Position numbers and translations under genes: made by a program
Assembly (NCBI GenBank): GCA_006227805.1
Contig: SBFT01000102.1
Location: 1 to 5,880, forward strand
From: Paracoccaceae bacterium
GTDB taxonomy: Bacteria > Pseudomonadota > Alphaproteobacteria > Rhodobacterales > Rhodobacteraceae
Reading direction: 5' to 3'
Length of the DNA: 5,880 nt
In this document: piece after piece, positions 1 to 5,288 of the stretch
Position numbering within the stretch: position 1 is the stretch's first letter
Layout of the letters: each line of letters begins with the position of its first letter
Notes under the pieces: generated by a model
The model's database searches: none
The model's input: the letters and a program-made list of their open reading frames with translations, nothing else
What the model was told of the DNA's origin: nothing

Positions 1-879
1 TCAGGTGCCGGATGCGGTTTCTCGGTGCCAGACATAGAGCCCGGCCCCCGCGATCACAAGCATCCCCACGATCGACCACAGGTCGGGCCATTCGGCGAAG
101 AACAGGATCCCCCAGGCAGTGGCCAGGATCAGCCCGACATAGGAATAGGGCGCGAGCATCGCCGCCTCGCCCTGCGAGAGGGCGCGGATCAGCAGCAACT
201 GGCCGCTGGTCGCGAGGCCTGCGACCGCCACGATCAGCAGCCAGTCGATGGCCTGCATGGGCACCCAGAAGAACGGAACGGCCGCCGTCAGCAGGACCGT
301 GCCCACAAGCGCGGTGTAGAACAGCGAGGTCCAGACATCCTCGCTGTGGCCGACGCGCCGGGTCAGCAGGGCATAGCCCGAATACGAGATCGCCGCGGCC
401 AGCGGGAACAGGGCCGCGGGCGTGAAGATGTCGCTGCCGGGGCGGATCACGATCATCGCGCCGACAAGGGCCGCGAGGATGCCCCCCGCGCGGCGCAGGC
501 CGATCCGTTCGCCCAGGAACAGCGCGGCGCCCAGCGTGATGAAGACCGGGTTCGTCGCCATCAGGGCCGCGGCATCGGTCAGCGCGATCAGGCTGATGCC
601 GGTGAAGAAGCAGCCGGTCGCGCAGAGCAGCAGGAGCGAGCGCAGCAACTGCATCCCGGGCATCGCGGTGCGCACCACGGTCGTGAGGCGCGGCGACACG
701 ATGATCAGCACGATCAGCATCTGGCCCGCGTAGCGCGCCCAGAGCGTCGGCATGATGCCTATTCGCGGCGCCAGCGCCTTGACCGTCGCGTCCATCAGCG
801 AAAACAGCAGGATCGCACCCAGCATCAGCAGGATGGCGCGCGCCTGCGAGGCGGCCGCTGTCTGGAGGCGCACGGCCAT
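1..879 (-). CDS. EamA/DMT-family inner-membrane transporter
   Basis: A complete 292-residue protein of the drug/metabolite transporter superfamily (EamA type), expected to be a ten-helix inner-membrane carrier. The sequence shows two tandem EamA halves, at about residues 14-147 and 155-287, each made of consecutive hydrophobic helices separated by short basic loops. The first half ends in the typical pattern of a proline-led helix followed by LGERIGLRR (about 111-130). The second half has the matching region around residues 232-263, ending with the FFAE glutamate. The ATG at 879 lacks a good Shine-Dalgarno sequence; only a weak purine run lies directly before it. It lies 78 bases downstream of the fliG-like stop on the same strand, so it may be the last gene of that transcript or have its own promoter. 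The family exports or imports many small metabolites (amino acids, nucleobases, others), and nothing visible fixes the substrate. The family call is firm; the function is open. Confidence 0.9.
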   Translation of the reverse strand: MAVRLQTAAASQARAILLMLGAILLFSLMDATVKALAPRIGIMPTLWARYAGQMLIVLIIVSPRLTTVVRTAMPGMQLLRSLLLLCATGCFFTGISLIALTDAAALMATNPVFITLGAALFLGERIGLRRAGGILAALVGAMIVIRPGSDIFTPAALFPLAAAISYSGYALLTRRVGHSEDVWTSLFYTALVGTVLLTAAVPFFWVPMQAIDWLLIVAVAGLATSGQLLLIRALSQGEAAMLAPYSYVGLILATAWGILFFAEWPDLWSIVGMLVIAGAGLYVWHRETASGT

Positions 880-957
880 CTTCAGGGGGTGCCGGGATCC
901 GGGATCATTCCCCTTCAGTCGCGCATCGGCACGGATTTGTCCATAACCTGTTAAGGG

Positions 958-2049
958 TCAGCCGTCCTCGGCCACATCTTCGGGGCGGATCAGCCGGATC
1001 TCGCCCGCCTGTTCCAGGCGGCGGACGGCGGCGACGATCTGGATCAGCGCCTCCTCCCCGTCGGCGGGCCTGACCTTGCCCCTGTCGCCGATCTCCTCGC
1101 GCAGGTTGTCGGACAGGCGGGACGAGATGCTGGCCAGGACGAAATCGACCGTCGGCGCGGTTTCGGGGCTGGTCTTCGCATGGGCCAAGGCGGTCACCAG
1201 GACGGGTTGCTGCACCTCGCGCAGGACGCGCGGCAGGTCGCGCGCGGCGACACGGGTGGGGATATGCGCGAAGGTGAAGAGCGACTTGCGCACTTCCCCG
1301 GCAAAGTCGGCATCGGTCTCGTCGAGGCCGGTCAGCACGTCGTCCCGGGTGAGCGCGGCCGAGAAGTTCAGGATCTCGCCCACGCGTTCGGACGGGTCCG
1401 CCTCGAAGGCGCGGGGCGGCTTGGCGTCCAGCCGCGCAGCCAGCGACAGCCCGATCCGGTCGACCGCGTCGGGCGCCACGTTGCCGGTCAGCGAGACCGC
1501 GTAGGTGATGCGCCTGGCCAGCGGGCCGGGGATCTTGCCCAGGAGTTCCGCGGCCTTGCCGGTTTCCAGCTTGGACAGCATGACCGCGGCAATCTCGATG
1601 CTTTCCGACTGTGCCAGCCGGGCGAGGTCTTCGACGGACGCGTCGCGGATGCGGATCCAGGGATCGCCCGCCTGGCGCACGCCGGCCTCCCGCCGGAGGC
1701 GGGCGGCGGTCTGGGCGCTGATGCGGCCGTCCAGGATGCTCAGCGCGCCGGCCAGACCGCGGGGGAAGGACAGCCCGACGGCGTCCAGTTCATCGGCGAA
1801 TTCCGCCACCACCTGTTGCAGCGTGTCGCGATCGACCAGCCCCATGCGTCCCATCTGCGCCGTCAGCGCCGCCTGCAGATCCTCGGGCAGGTCCTCGATC
1901 GGGATATCGGCGCCTTCCGACAGCAGCAGGCGCACGATCACCGCCGCCTTGGCGCGACGGCCGAGCGGCTGCGGGCGCCGAAGGGCAGGGGACATGTCGC
2001 CGGGGCCGGAGAGGGCCGGAAGCGGGTTCGATCGGGTGGGAAGCGTCAT
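958..2049 (-). CDS. fliG: Divergent FliG-like flagellar motor switch protein
   Basis: Resembles FliG, the rotor protein that joins FliF to FliM and meets the stator. The three-part FliG layout is visible: an N-terminal helical domain (about 30-85, starting RRAKAAVIVRLLL), a middle domain (about 130-205), and a C-terminal domain (about 235-350) ending in the FliG-like GKVR and the final helix before GEIRLI. By hand alignment to E. coli FliG, the middle-domain EHPQ motif (FliM contact) is ESIE here (149-152). The C-terminal charged residues K264, R281, D288, D289 and R297 become A289, R311, E318, E319 and R327. The protein is 363 residues, a little longer than the usual 330-350, with a proline-rich N-terminal extension. 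The start is uncertain: ATG at 2049 is used, but an in-frame GTG at 2055 would add two residues, and neither has a clear Shine-Dalgarno. It follows the TPR gene after 73 bases. No other flagellar gene is in the window, so it may be a dispersed motor fliG or a repurposed paralogue. Confidence 0.78.
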   Translation of the reverse strand: MTLPTRSNPLPALSGPGDMSPALRRPQPLGRRAKAAVIVRLLLSEGADIPIEDLPEDLQAALTAQMGRMGLVDRDTLQQVVAEFADELDAVGLSFPRGLAGALSILDGRISAQTAARLRREAGVRQAGDPWIRIRDASVEDLARLAQSESIEIAAVMLSKLETGKAAELLGKIPGPLARRITYAVSLTGNVAPDAVDRIGLSLAARLDAKPPRAFEADPSERVGEILNFSAALTRDDVLTGLDETDADFAGEVRKSLFTFAHIPTRVAARDLPRVLREVQQPVLVTALAHAKTSPETAPTVDFVLASISSRLSDNLREEIGDRGKVRPADGEEALIQIVAAVRRLEQAGEIRLIRPEDVAEDG

Positions 2050-2070
2050 GGGCACCAGAACACGGGGTTG

Positions 2071-2089
2071 CGGGGAACTTCGGTCCCCG
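2071..2089 (-). other. Small hairpin between TPR gene and fliG-like gene
   Basis: A perfect 6-base-pair inverted repeat, CGGGGA (2071-2076) with TCCCCG (2084-2089), enclosing a 7-base loop. It lies 33 bases past the TPR stop and about 20 bases ahead of the fliG-like ATG. No T-run follows on the minus strand, so it is a poor intrinsic terminator. It could partly uncouple the two genes or act as an mRNA processing or stability element. In GC-rich DNA a stem this short can arise by chance. Confidence 0.25.
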
Positions 2090-2122
2090 ACCCTAAGCGG
2101 AAGGCGGTAAAGAAAGCCTCAA

Positions 2123-2656
2123 TCAGTAATTGTAGGTAGCGCCCGTCTCGATCGCCTGCGCAAGCGAGATTTCGGGCCAGAGCCCGGCGCCGCCGCGGGC
2201 GCGGATCTCGCGCAGCTGGGTCCGGGCGGCCATCATGCGCCCGGCTTCGACATGGGCCTGCCCCATGTAGGAGCGCGCCAGAAGGTTGTCGGGGTTGCGG
2301 TCCAGGGCCTGCTTGTAGAACTCCATCGCCAGCGCAGCATCACCCAGCTTGCGGTGGGTGAACCCCCAATAGGTCAGGACATAGTCGTCCTGCTGGTCGG
2401 GGATCGCGCGCAGCACGCCCTGGGCGTCTTCGAATCGCCCCGCATAGGCCAGTTCGCGGACCGCGTCCTTCAGAACGTCCGGCGACAGGGCTCCGTTCTT
2501 GGGGTCGACGCATTTCTGGGTGGCTTCGTCCCAGACCTGGACCCCGGTGCACTCCTGCGTCGTCTTCGTGGGTTTGGGTGTTGCGACCGGATCATCGCTG
2601 CCCGCGGCGAAGGCCAGACCGGGCAGAACCGAAAGAAGAACGACAGCGAGACGCAT
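2123..2656 (-). CDS. Exported TPR-repeat protein with N-terminal Cys/Trp module
   Basis: A 177-residue protein predicted to be secreted to the periplasm. Residues 1-17 form a signal peptide (MR, then a hydrophobic core ending AFA, with AGS after the probable cut). A low-complexity Pro/Thr/Lys linker follows, then a two-cysteine module C36-X4-V41-W42-D43-X-A-X-Q-X-C49-V50, then helical TPR repeats at about 60-90, 92-125 (best match, with the WGFTHRKLGD and A-ALDRNPDN features) and 126-152. TPRs normally mediate protein-protein contacts, so this is probably an adaptor or assembly factor in the envelope; no partner can be named. The ATG at 2656 is chosen because a signal peptide starts there and AAGGGAT (complement of 2664-2670) lies about 8 bases before it. 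The frame stays open upstream to 2857, but that part reads as non-protein-like and runs through a hairpin. It is followed by the fliG-like gene. The Cys/Trp module also occurs in the small protein just upstream. Confidence 0.85.
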   Translation of the reverse strand: MRLAVVLLSVLPGLAFAAGSDDPVATPKPTKTTQECTGVQVWDEATQKCVDPKNGALSPDVLKDAVRELAYAGRFEDAQGVLRAIPDQQDDYVLTYWGFTHRKLGDAALAMEFYKQALDRNPDNLLARSYMGQAHVEAGRMMAARTQLREIRARGGAGLWPEISLAQAIETGATYNY

Positions 2657-2663
2657 GCGGAAT

Positions 2664-2670
2664 ATCCCTT
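2664..2670 (-). promoter_or_regulatory. Ribosome binding site fixing the TPR gene start
   Basis: Read on the minus strand this is AAGGGAT, ending 7 bases before the ATG at 2656. It supports the short, signal-peptide start over the longer open frame that reaches 2857. Confidence 0.6.
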
Positions 2671-2711
2671 TTGGGTTGCGGATTTGGACGAAACATAGGC
2701 CCGAAAAGGAA

Positions 2712-2738
2712 CAAGGCGACCCGATATGGATCGCCTTG
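2712..2738 (-). terminator. Rho-independent terminator candidate after the small Cys/Trp gene
   Basis: An 8-base-pair perfect stem, CAAGGCGA (2712-2719) with TCGCCTTG (2731-2738). After a C/A mismatch the pairing continues with CC (2721-2722) and GG (2728-2729) around a 5-base loop. On the minus strand the stem is followed by TTCCTTTT, an interrupted T-run. It begins 25 bases past the stop of the 51-residue gene and ends 55 bases before the TPR start. That is the right place to end the purB/small-gene transcript and separate it from the TPR-fliG-DMT group. The imperfect T-run means termination may be partial. Confidence 0.6.
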
Positions 2739-2763
2739 ACCTGAACGTGAAGTCCGCGTCGGC

Positions 2764-2919
2764 TCAGCTGGAGATCTGAGCGACACAAGCCTGTTGCGCA
2801 GCGTCCCAGACCATGCCTTCCGAGCACGACATGGCCTGATGCGACTTGTCGGAGCACATCGCAAAGGACATCACGGGCAGAACGGTCAGAGCCAGGGCGG
2901 TGAATACGATCTTCGTCAT
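2764..2919 (-). CDS. Small exported cysteine/tryptophan peptide (51 aa)
   Basis: A short gene that a length cut-off would miss. Translation gives 51 residues: a clear signal peptide at 1-20 (MTKIVFTALALTVLP, then SFA before the likely cut), then a mature part of about 31 residues with cysteines at 22, 32 and 45 and the module C32-X4-V37-W38-D39-X-A-X-Q-X-C45-V46. Two of the cysteines could form a disulfide in the periplasm, leaving one unpaired. A strong Shine-Dalgarno, GGAGG (complement of 2928-2932), sits 8 bases before the ATG, which argues strongly for real translation. The gene lies 89 bases downstream of purB and is followed by a hairpin terminator candidate. No convincing promoter was seen in the 89-base gap, so it may be read through from purB or have a weak promoter of its own. 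Short exported proteins of this style occur in Rhodobacterales. The function is unknown. Confidence 0.8.
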   Translation of the reverse strand: MTKIVFTALALTVLPVMSFAMCSDKSHQAMSCSEGMVWDAAQQACVAQISS

Positions 2920-2927
2920 GGCAGAGG

Positions 2928-2932
2928 CCTCC
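2928..2932 (-). promoter_or_regulatory. Strong Shine-Dalgarno of the 51-aa gene
   Basis: GGAGG on the minus strand with an 8-base spacer to the ATG at 2919. It is among the best ribosome binding sites in the window and the main support for the small gene besides its signal peptide. Confidence 0.75.
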
Positions 2933-3008
2933 GAGTGAGATGAAGAAAGGTTACATCAAAACCCGTCTTTTCCAAGCACAACCTTGAGCATAGGCGAATT
3001 CGCGCCGA

Positions 3009-4313
3009 TCAGCTGCCGAAAACGCGGGCGAAAATCGTGTCCACGTGCTTGGTGTGATAGCCCAGATCGAATTTCTCCTCGATCTCGGCGGGGCTGAGGA
3101 CGGCGGTCACCTCGGGATCGGCCAGAAGTTCCTCCTTGAAGTCGCGGCCCTGTTCCCAGACCTTCATCGCGTTGCGCTGGACCAGCGCATAGGCACCCTC
3201 GCGGCTGACGCCGGCCTGGGTCAGCGCCAGCAGGACGCGCTGGCTCATCACCAGGCCGCGGAACTTGTTCATGTTGGCGATCATGTTGTCGGGATAGACC
3301 ACCAGCTTGTCGACCACGCCGGTCAGGCGCGCCAGCGCGAAATCCAGCGTCACGGTGGCGTCCGGACCGATGTTGCGCTCGACCGAGGAATGCGAGATGT
3401 CCCGTTCGTGCCAGAGCGCCACGTTTTCCAGCGCCGGGATCACCATGCCGCGCACGAGGCGCGCAAGGCCGGTGAGGTTCTCCGTCAGGACCGGGTTGCG
3501 CTTGTGCGGCATCGCGCTCGACCCCTTCTGGCCCTTCGAGAAGAATTCTTCCGCTTCCAGCACTTCGGTGCGCTGCATGTGGCGGATTTCCGTCGCGACG
3601 TTCTCGACGGAACTGGCCACCACGCCCAGCGTGGCGAAGAAGGCGGCGTGACGGTCGCGGGGGATGACCTGGGTGCTGATCGGCTCGGGCGTCAGGCCCA
3701 GCATCTTGCAGACGTGTTCCTCGACGCGCGGATCGATGTTGGCGAAGGTGCCGACAGCGCCGGAAATGGCACCGGTGGCGATCTCGGCGCGCGCGGTCTT
3801 CAGACGGGTGAGGTTGCGGTCCATCTCGGCATAGAAGCGCGCGAAGGTCAGTCCCATGGTCGTGGGTTCGGCATGGATGCCGTGGCTGCGCCCGATGCGG
3901 ATGGTCATCCTGTGTTCCATCGCGCGCCGCTTCAGCGCGGCCAGCAGCCCTTCCATGTCCGCGATCAGGATATCGGCGGCGCGGGTCAGCTGGATGTTGA
4001 AGCAGGTGTCGAGCACGTCCGAAGACGTCATGCCCTGGTGGACGAAGCGCGCCTCGTCCGCGCCCACGATCTCGGCTAGGTGGGTCAGGAAGGCGATCAC
4101 GTCATGCTTGGTGACGGCCTCGATCTCGTCTATGCGGGCGACGTCGAAGGCCACGTCCTTTGCCTTCCAGACGGCCTCGGCATTCGCCTTCGGGATCACG
4201 CCCAGCTCGGCCATCGCGTCGCAGGCATGGGCCTCGATCTCGTACCAGATGCGGAACTTGGTCTCGGGCGACCAGATGGCGACCATCTCGGGACGGGAAT
4301 AGCGGGGGATCAT
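3009..4313 (-). CDS. purB: Adenylosuccinate lyase
   Basis: Cytosolic enzyme of purine synthesis. It removes fumarate from SAICAR to give AICAR, and from adenylosuccinate to give AMP. At 434 residues it matches the short bacterial type (B. subtilis PurB is about 430) rather than the longer E. coli type. The fumarase/aspartase-superfamily motifs are all present: KHD at 69-71, TSSDV at 96-100, GRSHGIHAEPTT from 141 with H144 as the expected general acid, and the signature loop GSSAMPHKRNP at 264-274 carrying the expected catalytic serine (S265/S266). The R-HME-like helices and the C-terminal domain continue to the end without damage. The ATG at 4313 has AAAAAGGG upstream (GGG complement at 4322-4324, 8-base spacer). 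It diverges from the DUF6314 gene across 136 bases that hold a promoter candidate. The small Cys/Trp gene follows on the same strand. Confidence 0.97.
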   Translation of the reverse strand: MIPRYSRPEMVAIWSPETKFRIWYEIEAHACDAMAELGVIPKANAEAVWKAKDVAFDVARIDEIEAVTKHDVIAFLTHLAEIVGADEARFVHQGMTSSDVLDTCFNIQLTRAADILIADMEGLLAALKRRAMEHRMTIRIGRSHGIHAEPTTMGLTFARFYAEMDRNLTRLKTARAEIATGAISGAVGTFANIDPRVEEHVCKMLGLTPEPISTQVIPRDRHAAFFATLGVVASSVENVATEIRHMQRTEVLEAEEFFSKGQKGSSAMPHKRNPVLTENLTGLARLVRGMVIPALENVALWHERDISHSSVERNIGPDATVTLDFALARLTGVVDKLVVYPDNMIANMNKFRGLVMSQRVLLALTQAGVSREGAYALVQRNAMKVWEQGRDFKEELLADPEVTAVLSPAEIEEKFDLGYHTKHVDTIFARVFGS

Positions 4314-4353
4314 CGGCGCGGCCCTTTTTCGATCTGTTCAAGCTTTGGGGCGG

Positions 4354-4382
4354 CACATAGACTGACGCGCGCGGCATCACAA
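4354..4382 (-). promoter_or_regulatory. Sigma-70-type promoter candidate for purB
   Basis: On the minus strand, TTGTGA (complement of 4377-4382, four of six to TTGACA) is separated by 17 bases from TATGTG (complement of 4354-4359, three of six to TATAAT). This would start transcription near 4347, leaving a leader of about 33 bases that includes the purB ribosome binding site. The spacing is ideal but the -10 match is modest. No PurR-like operator was seen. Confidence 0.4.
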
Positions 4383-4436
4383 GGCGGCAGCCCCGGATCG
4401 GATGCTTTTGCCGTCACGGACGCCGCCGCCCGCGCG

Positions 4437-4442
4437 AAGGGA
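4437..4442 (+). promoter_or_regulatory. Ribosome binding site supporting the GTG start of the DUF6314 gene
   Basis: AAGGGA with a 7-base spacer to GTG at 4450. It decides against the in-frame ATG at 4402, which has no comparable site. Confidence 0.6.
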
Positions 4443-4449
4443 CAGACCC

Positions 4450-4875
4450 GTGACATCCGAGCCCCTGACCTCCGGACGGTGCCTGGCCGACTTCGAAGGC
4501 ACCTGGACGCTGAGCCGCAGGATCATCCACGAAGACGGCCCGGTCGCCGCGTTTGAGGGCGAGGCGCGCTGGCAGCCGTCCGGCGGAGGGCTGGATTACA
4601 GCGAAACCGGACAGTTGCGCATGCCCGGACATGCCCCCATCAACGCCACCCGCCGATATCGCTGGGAAGAGGGGCTGCGGGTGTTCTTCGAGGACGGGCG
4701 CTTCTTCCACGCCGTCCCCGCGCGCGGCGGCCAGGCGCATCACTGGTGCGACCCGGACGATTACCGTGTCACCTACGACTTTGCCGATTGGCCGGTCTTC
4801 ACGACGACCTGGGCCGTGCGCGGTCCGCGCAAGGCGTATCGCATGATCTCGCGCTACGTGCGCGCGGACGTCTGA
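4450..4875 (+). CDS. DUF6314 family protein
   Basis: A 141-residue soluble protein of the uncharacterised DUF6314 family. The recognisable pattern is LADFEGTW near the N-terminus (12-19), a Gly-rich GGGLDY-E-G segment (45-54), DGRFFHAV (82-89), HHWC-PDDY (97-105), YDFADWP (109-115) and GPRKAYRMIS near the end (125-134). The alternation of aromatic and polar residues suggests a mostly beta fold, possibly a small barrel; this is inference. Start: GTG at 4450 is preferred because AAGGGA lies at 4437-4442 with a 7-base spacer. An ATG at 4402 in frame would add 16 Pro/Arg-rich residues, has no ribosome binding site, and lies outside the family core. No signal peptide or membrane segment is seen. 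The gene diverges from purB and converges on the DUF6455 gene with 7 bases between the stops. Its function is unknown. Confidence 0.85.
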   Translation: MTSEPLTSGRCLADFEGTWTLSRRIIHEDGPVAAFEGEARWQPSGGGLDYSETGQLRMPGHAPINATRRYRWEEGLRVFFEDGRFFHAVPARGGQAHHWCDPDDYRVTYDFADWPVFTTTWAVRGPRKAYRMISRYVRADV

Positions 4876-4898
4876 GCACCGCCTAGAACGCGTCCGCG
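4863..4898. repeat. Inverted repeat enclosing two convergent stop codons
   Basis: CGCGGACG (4863-4870) and CGTCCGCG (4891-4898) form a perfect 8-base-pair inverted repeat around a 20-base loop. The loop contains both the TGA of the DUF6314 gene (4873-4875) and the TAG of the DUF6455 gene (complement of 4883-4885). The arms encode the Ala-Asp ends of both proteins. There is no T-run on either side, so a bidirectional terminator is possible but not well supported. Similar C-terminal codons in tail-to-tail genes could produce this by chance. Confidence 0.4.
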
Positions 4899-5122
4899 TT
4901 CCGGCAATAGGCGGGCGCGTGATCCAGCCTGTCGTTCTCGGCCTGCAGGGCCGCGCAGCCATCCTGATCGGTGCATCCGGCGCAGCGATAGACCATGGCG
5001 GCGAAGCGGCGGGCGCCGGCTTCGGGATCGGACATGATCTGGTCCTGCATGTCGGCGCCGAGGCGCTGTGCCATGCCGCTGACCAGATCGGCGCTGCCGG
5101 CGAGTTTTCTGAAAAGTCCCAT
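4883..5122 (-). CDS. DUF6455 family four-cysteine protein
   Basis: A 79-residue protein of the uncharacterised DUF6455 family. The N-terminal half is helical (MGLFRKLAGSADLV, then an amphipathic stretch up to about residue 45). The C-terminal half carries C47-X2-C50-X5-C56 and a final C73 in APAYCRN, four cysteines suited to binding a metal such as zinc or an Fe-S cluster. Metal binding is inferred from the spacing. The start at 5122 is chosen because GGGAG (complement of 5131-5135) lies 8 bases upstream and the family-like MGLF begins there. An in-frame ATG at 5161 would add 13 residues and run into the likely promoter. No signal peptide is seen. It converges on DUF6314 and diverges from bioY, with a perfect FNR-type box in the shared upstream region. 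Control by oxygen is therefore plausible. Function unknown. Confidence 0.85.
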   Translation of the reverse strand: MGLFRKLAGSADLVSGMAQRLGADMQDQIMSDPEAGARRFAAMVYRCAGCTDQDGCAALQAENDRLDHAPAYCRNADAF

Positions 5123-5142
5123 GCGAGTCTCTCCCGCAATAA

Positions 5143-5162
5143 GGTTGCTATTGGCAACCAAT
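5143..5162. repeat. Two overlapping short palindromes upstream of the DUF6455 gene
   Basis: GGTTGC (5143-5148) and GCAACC (5154-5159) form a 6-base-pair inverted repeat with a 5-base spacer. ATTGG (5150-5154) and CCAAT (5158-5162) form a second repeat, 5 base pairs with a 3-base spacer, which shares bases with the first. The pair sits between the FNR box and the DUF6455 ribosome binding site, overlapping the start point expected for that gene. It could be an operator or alternative mRNA leader hairpins; chance is not excluded. Confidence 0.35.
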
Positions 5163-5187
5163 CTGGCCCCGGCGCGGGCCGGTCGCC

Positions 5188-5201
5188 TTGATGTGGATCA
5201 A
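5188..5201. promoter_or_regulatory. FNR/FnrL-type operator (anaerobox)
   Basis: TTGAT-GTGG-ATCAA is a perfect match to the FNR/FixK-family consensus TTGAT-N4-ATCAA. The centre is at 5194.5. Class II activation (centre at -41.5) would put the bioY start point near 5236, and TATCGC at 5224-5229 lies exactly where the -10 box should be. In the other direction it would put the DUF6455 start near 5153, with CAGATT (complement of 5160-5165) at the -10 position. In Rhodobacterales the likely binder is FnrL, an oxygen-sensing Fe-S activator, though Dnr/NnrR relatives use similar sites. Which gene it controls is inference. Confidence 0.75.
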
Positions 5202-5223
5202 CTGGGATGGGGCGCGTTCGAAT

Positions 5224-5229
5224 TATCGC
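5224..5229 (+). promoter_or_regulatory. -10 candidate of an FNR class II promoter for bioY
   Basis: TATCGC keeps the TAT of the -10 consensus and is spaced from the FNR box as expected for class II activation. The implied leader to the bioY ATG is about 53 bases. The match is weak on its own and relies on the operator position. Confidence 0.35.
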
Positions 5230-5274
5230 TTGCGGCGGCGCGGCGTTGCCGTCATTCAATCCGAAACGACAGAC

Positions 5275-5280
5275 GAGGAG
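5275..5280 (+). promoter_or_regulatory. Shine-Dalgarno of bioY
   Basis: GAGGAG with an 8-base spacer to the ATG at 5289. It fixes the reading frame of bioY, which is easy to miss because no stop codon falls inside the window. Confidence 0.7.
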
Positions 5281-5288
5281 ACGCATCC

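Noticed and set aside
883..909. Possible 8-residue leader peptide ahead of the DMT gene (minus strand, ATG at 909 ending TGA just before the DMT start).
   Set aside because: AAGGGG is only one base from this ATG, too close to work as a ribosome binding site, and the peptide shows no run of regulatory codons.
25..954. Long plus-strand open frame (309 codons) opposite the DMT transporter gene.
   Set aside because: The translation is rich in Arg, Gln, His, Asp and Gly with no domain or hydrophobic pattern, as expected for the antisense of a GC-rich gene; the DMT gene on the other strand is clear.
1180..2139. Long plus-strand open frame (319 codons) opposite the fliG-like gene.
   Set aside because: Compositionally a shadow (Gly/Arg/Gln/His-rich) with no recognisable family; the minus-strand FliG domains explain the region.
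2657..2857. N-terminal extension of the TPR gene back to an ATG at 2857.
   Set aside because: It would run through the hairpin and over part of the small gene, place the signal peptide internally, and ignore the ribosome binding site at 2664-2670.
2993..3006. Palindrome GCGAATTCGC / GGCG-CGCC stem just past the purB stop as a terminator.
   Set aside because: The stem is only 4-5 base pairs with almost no loop and no T-run on the minus strand; chance is likely in this composition.
3045..4079. Plus-strand open frame of 344 codons inside purB.
   Set aside because: Antisense shadow of a firmly identified, intact purB.
5221..5235. BioR-type operator upstream of bioY.
   Set aside because: Only a TTATC half-site is present at 5223-5227; the second half of the TTATCTATAA-like palindrome is missing.
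4414..5286. Minus-strand open frame of 290 codons spanning DUF6314, DUF6455 and the upstream region.
   Set aside because: It crosses two supported genes in another frame or strand, includes the regulatory gap, and its translation is Pro/Arg/Ala-rich noise.
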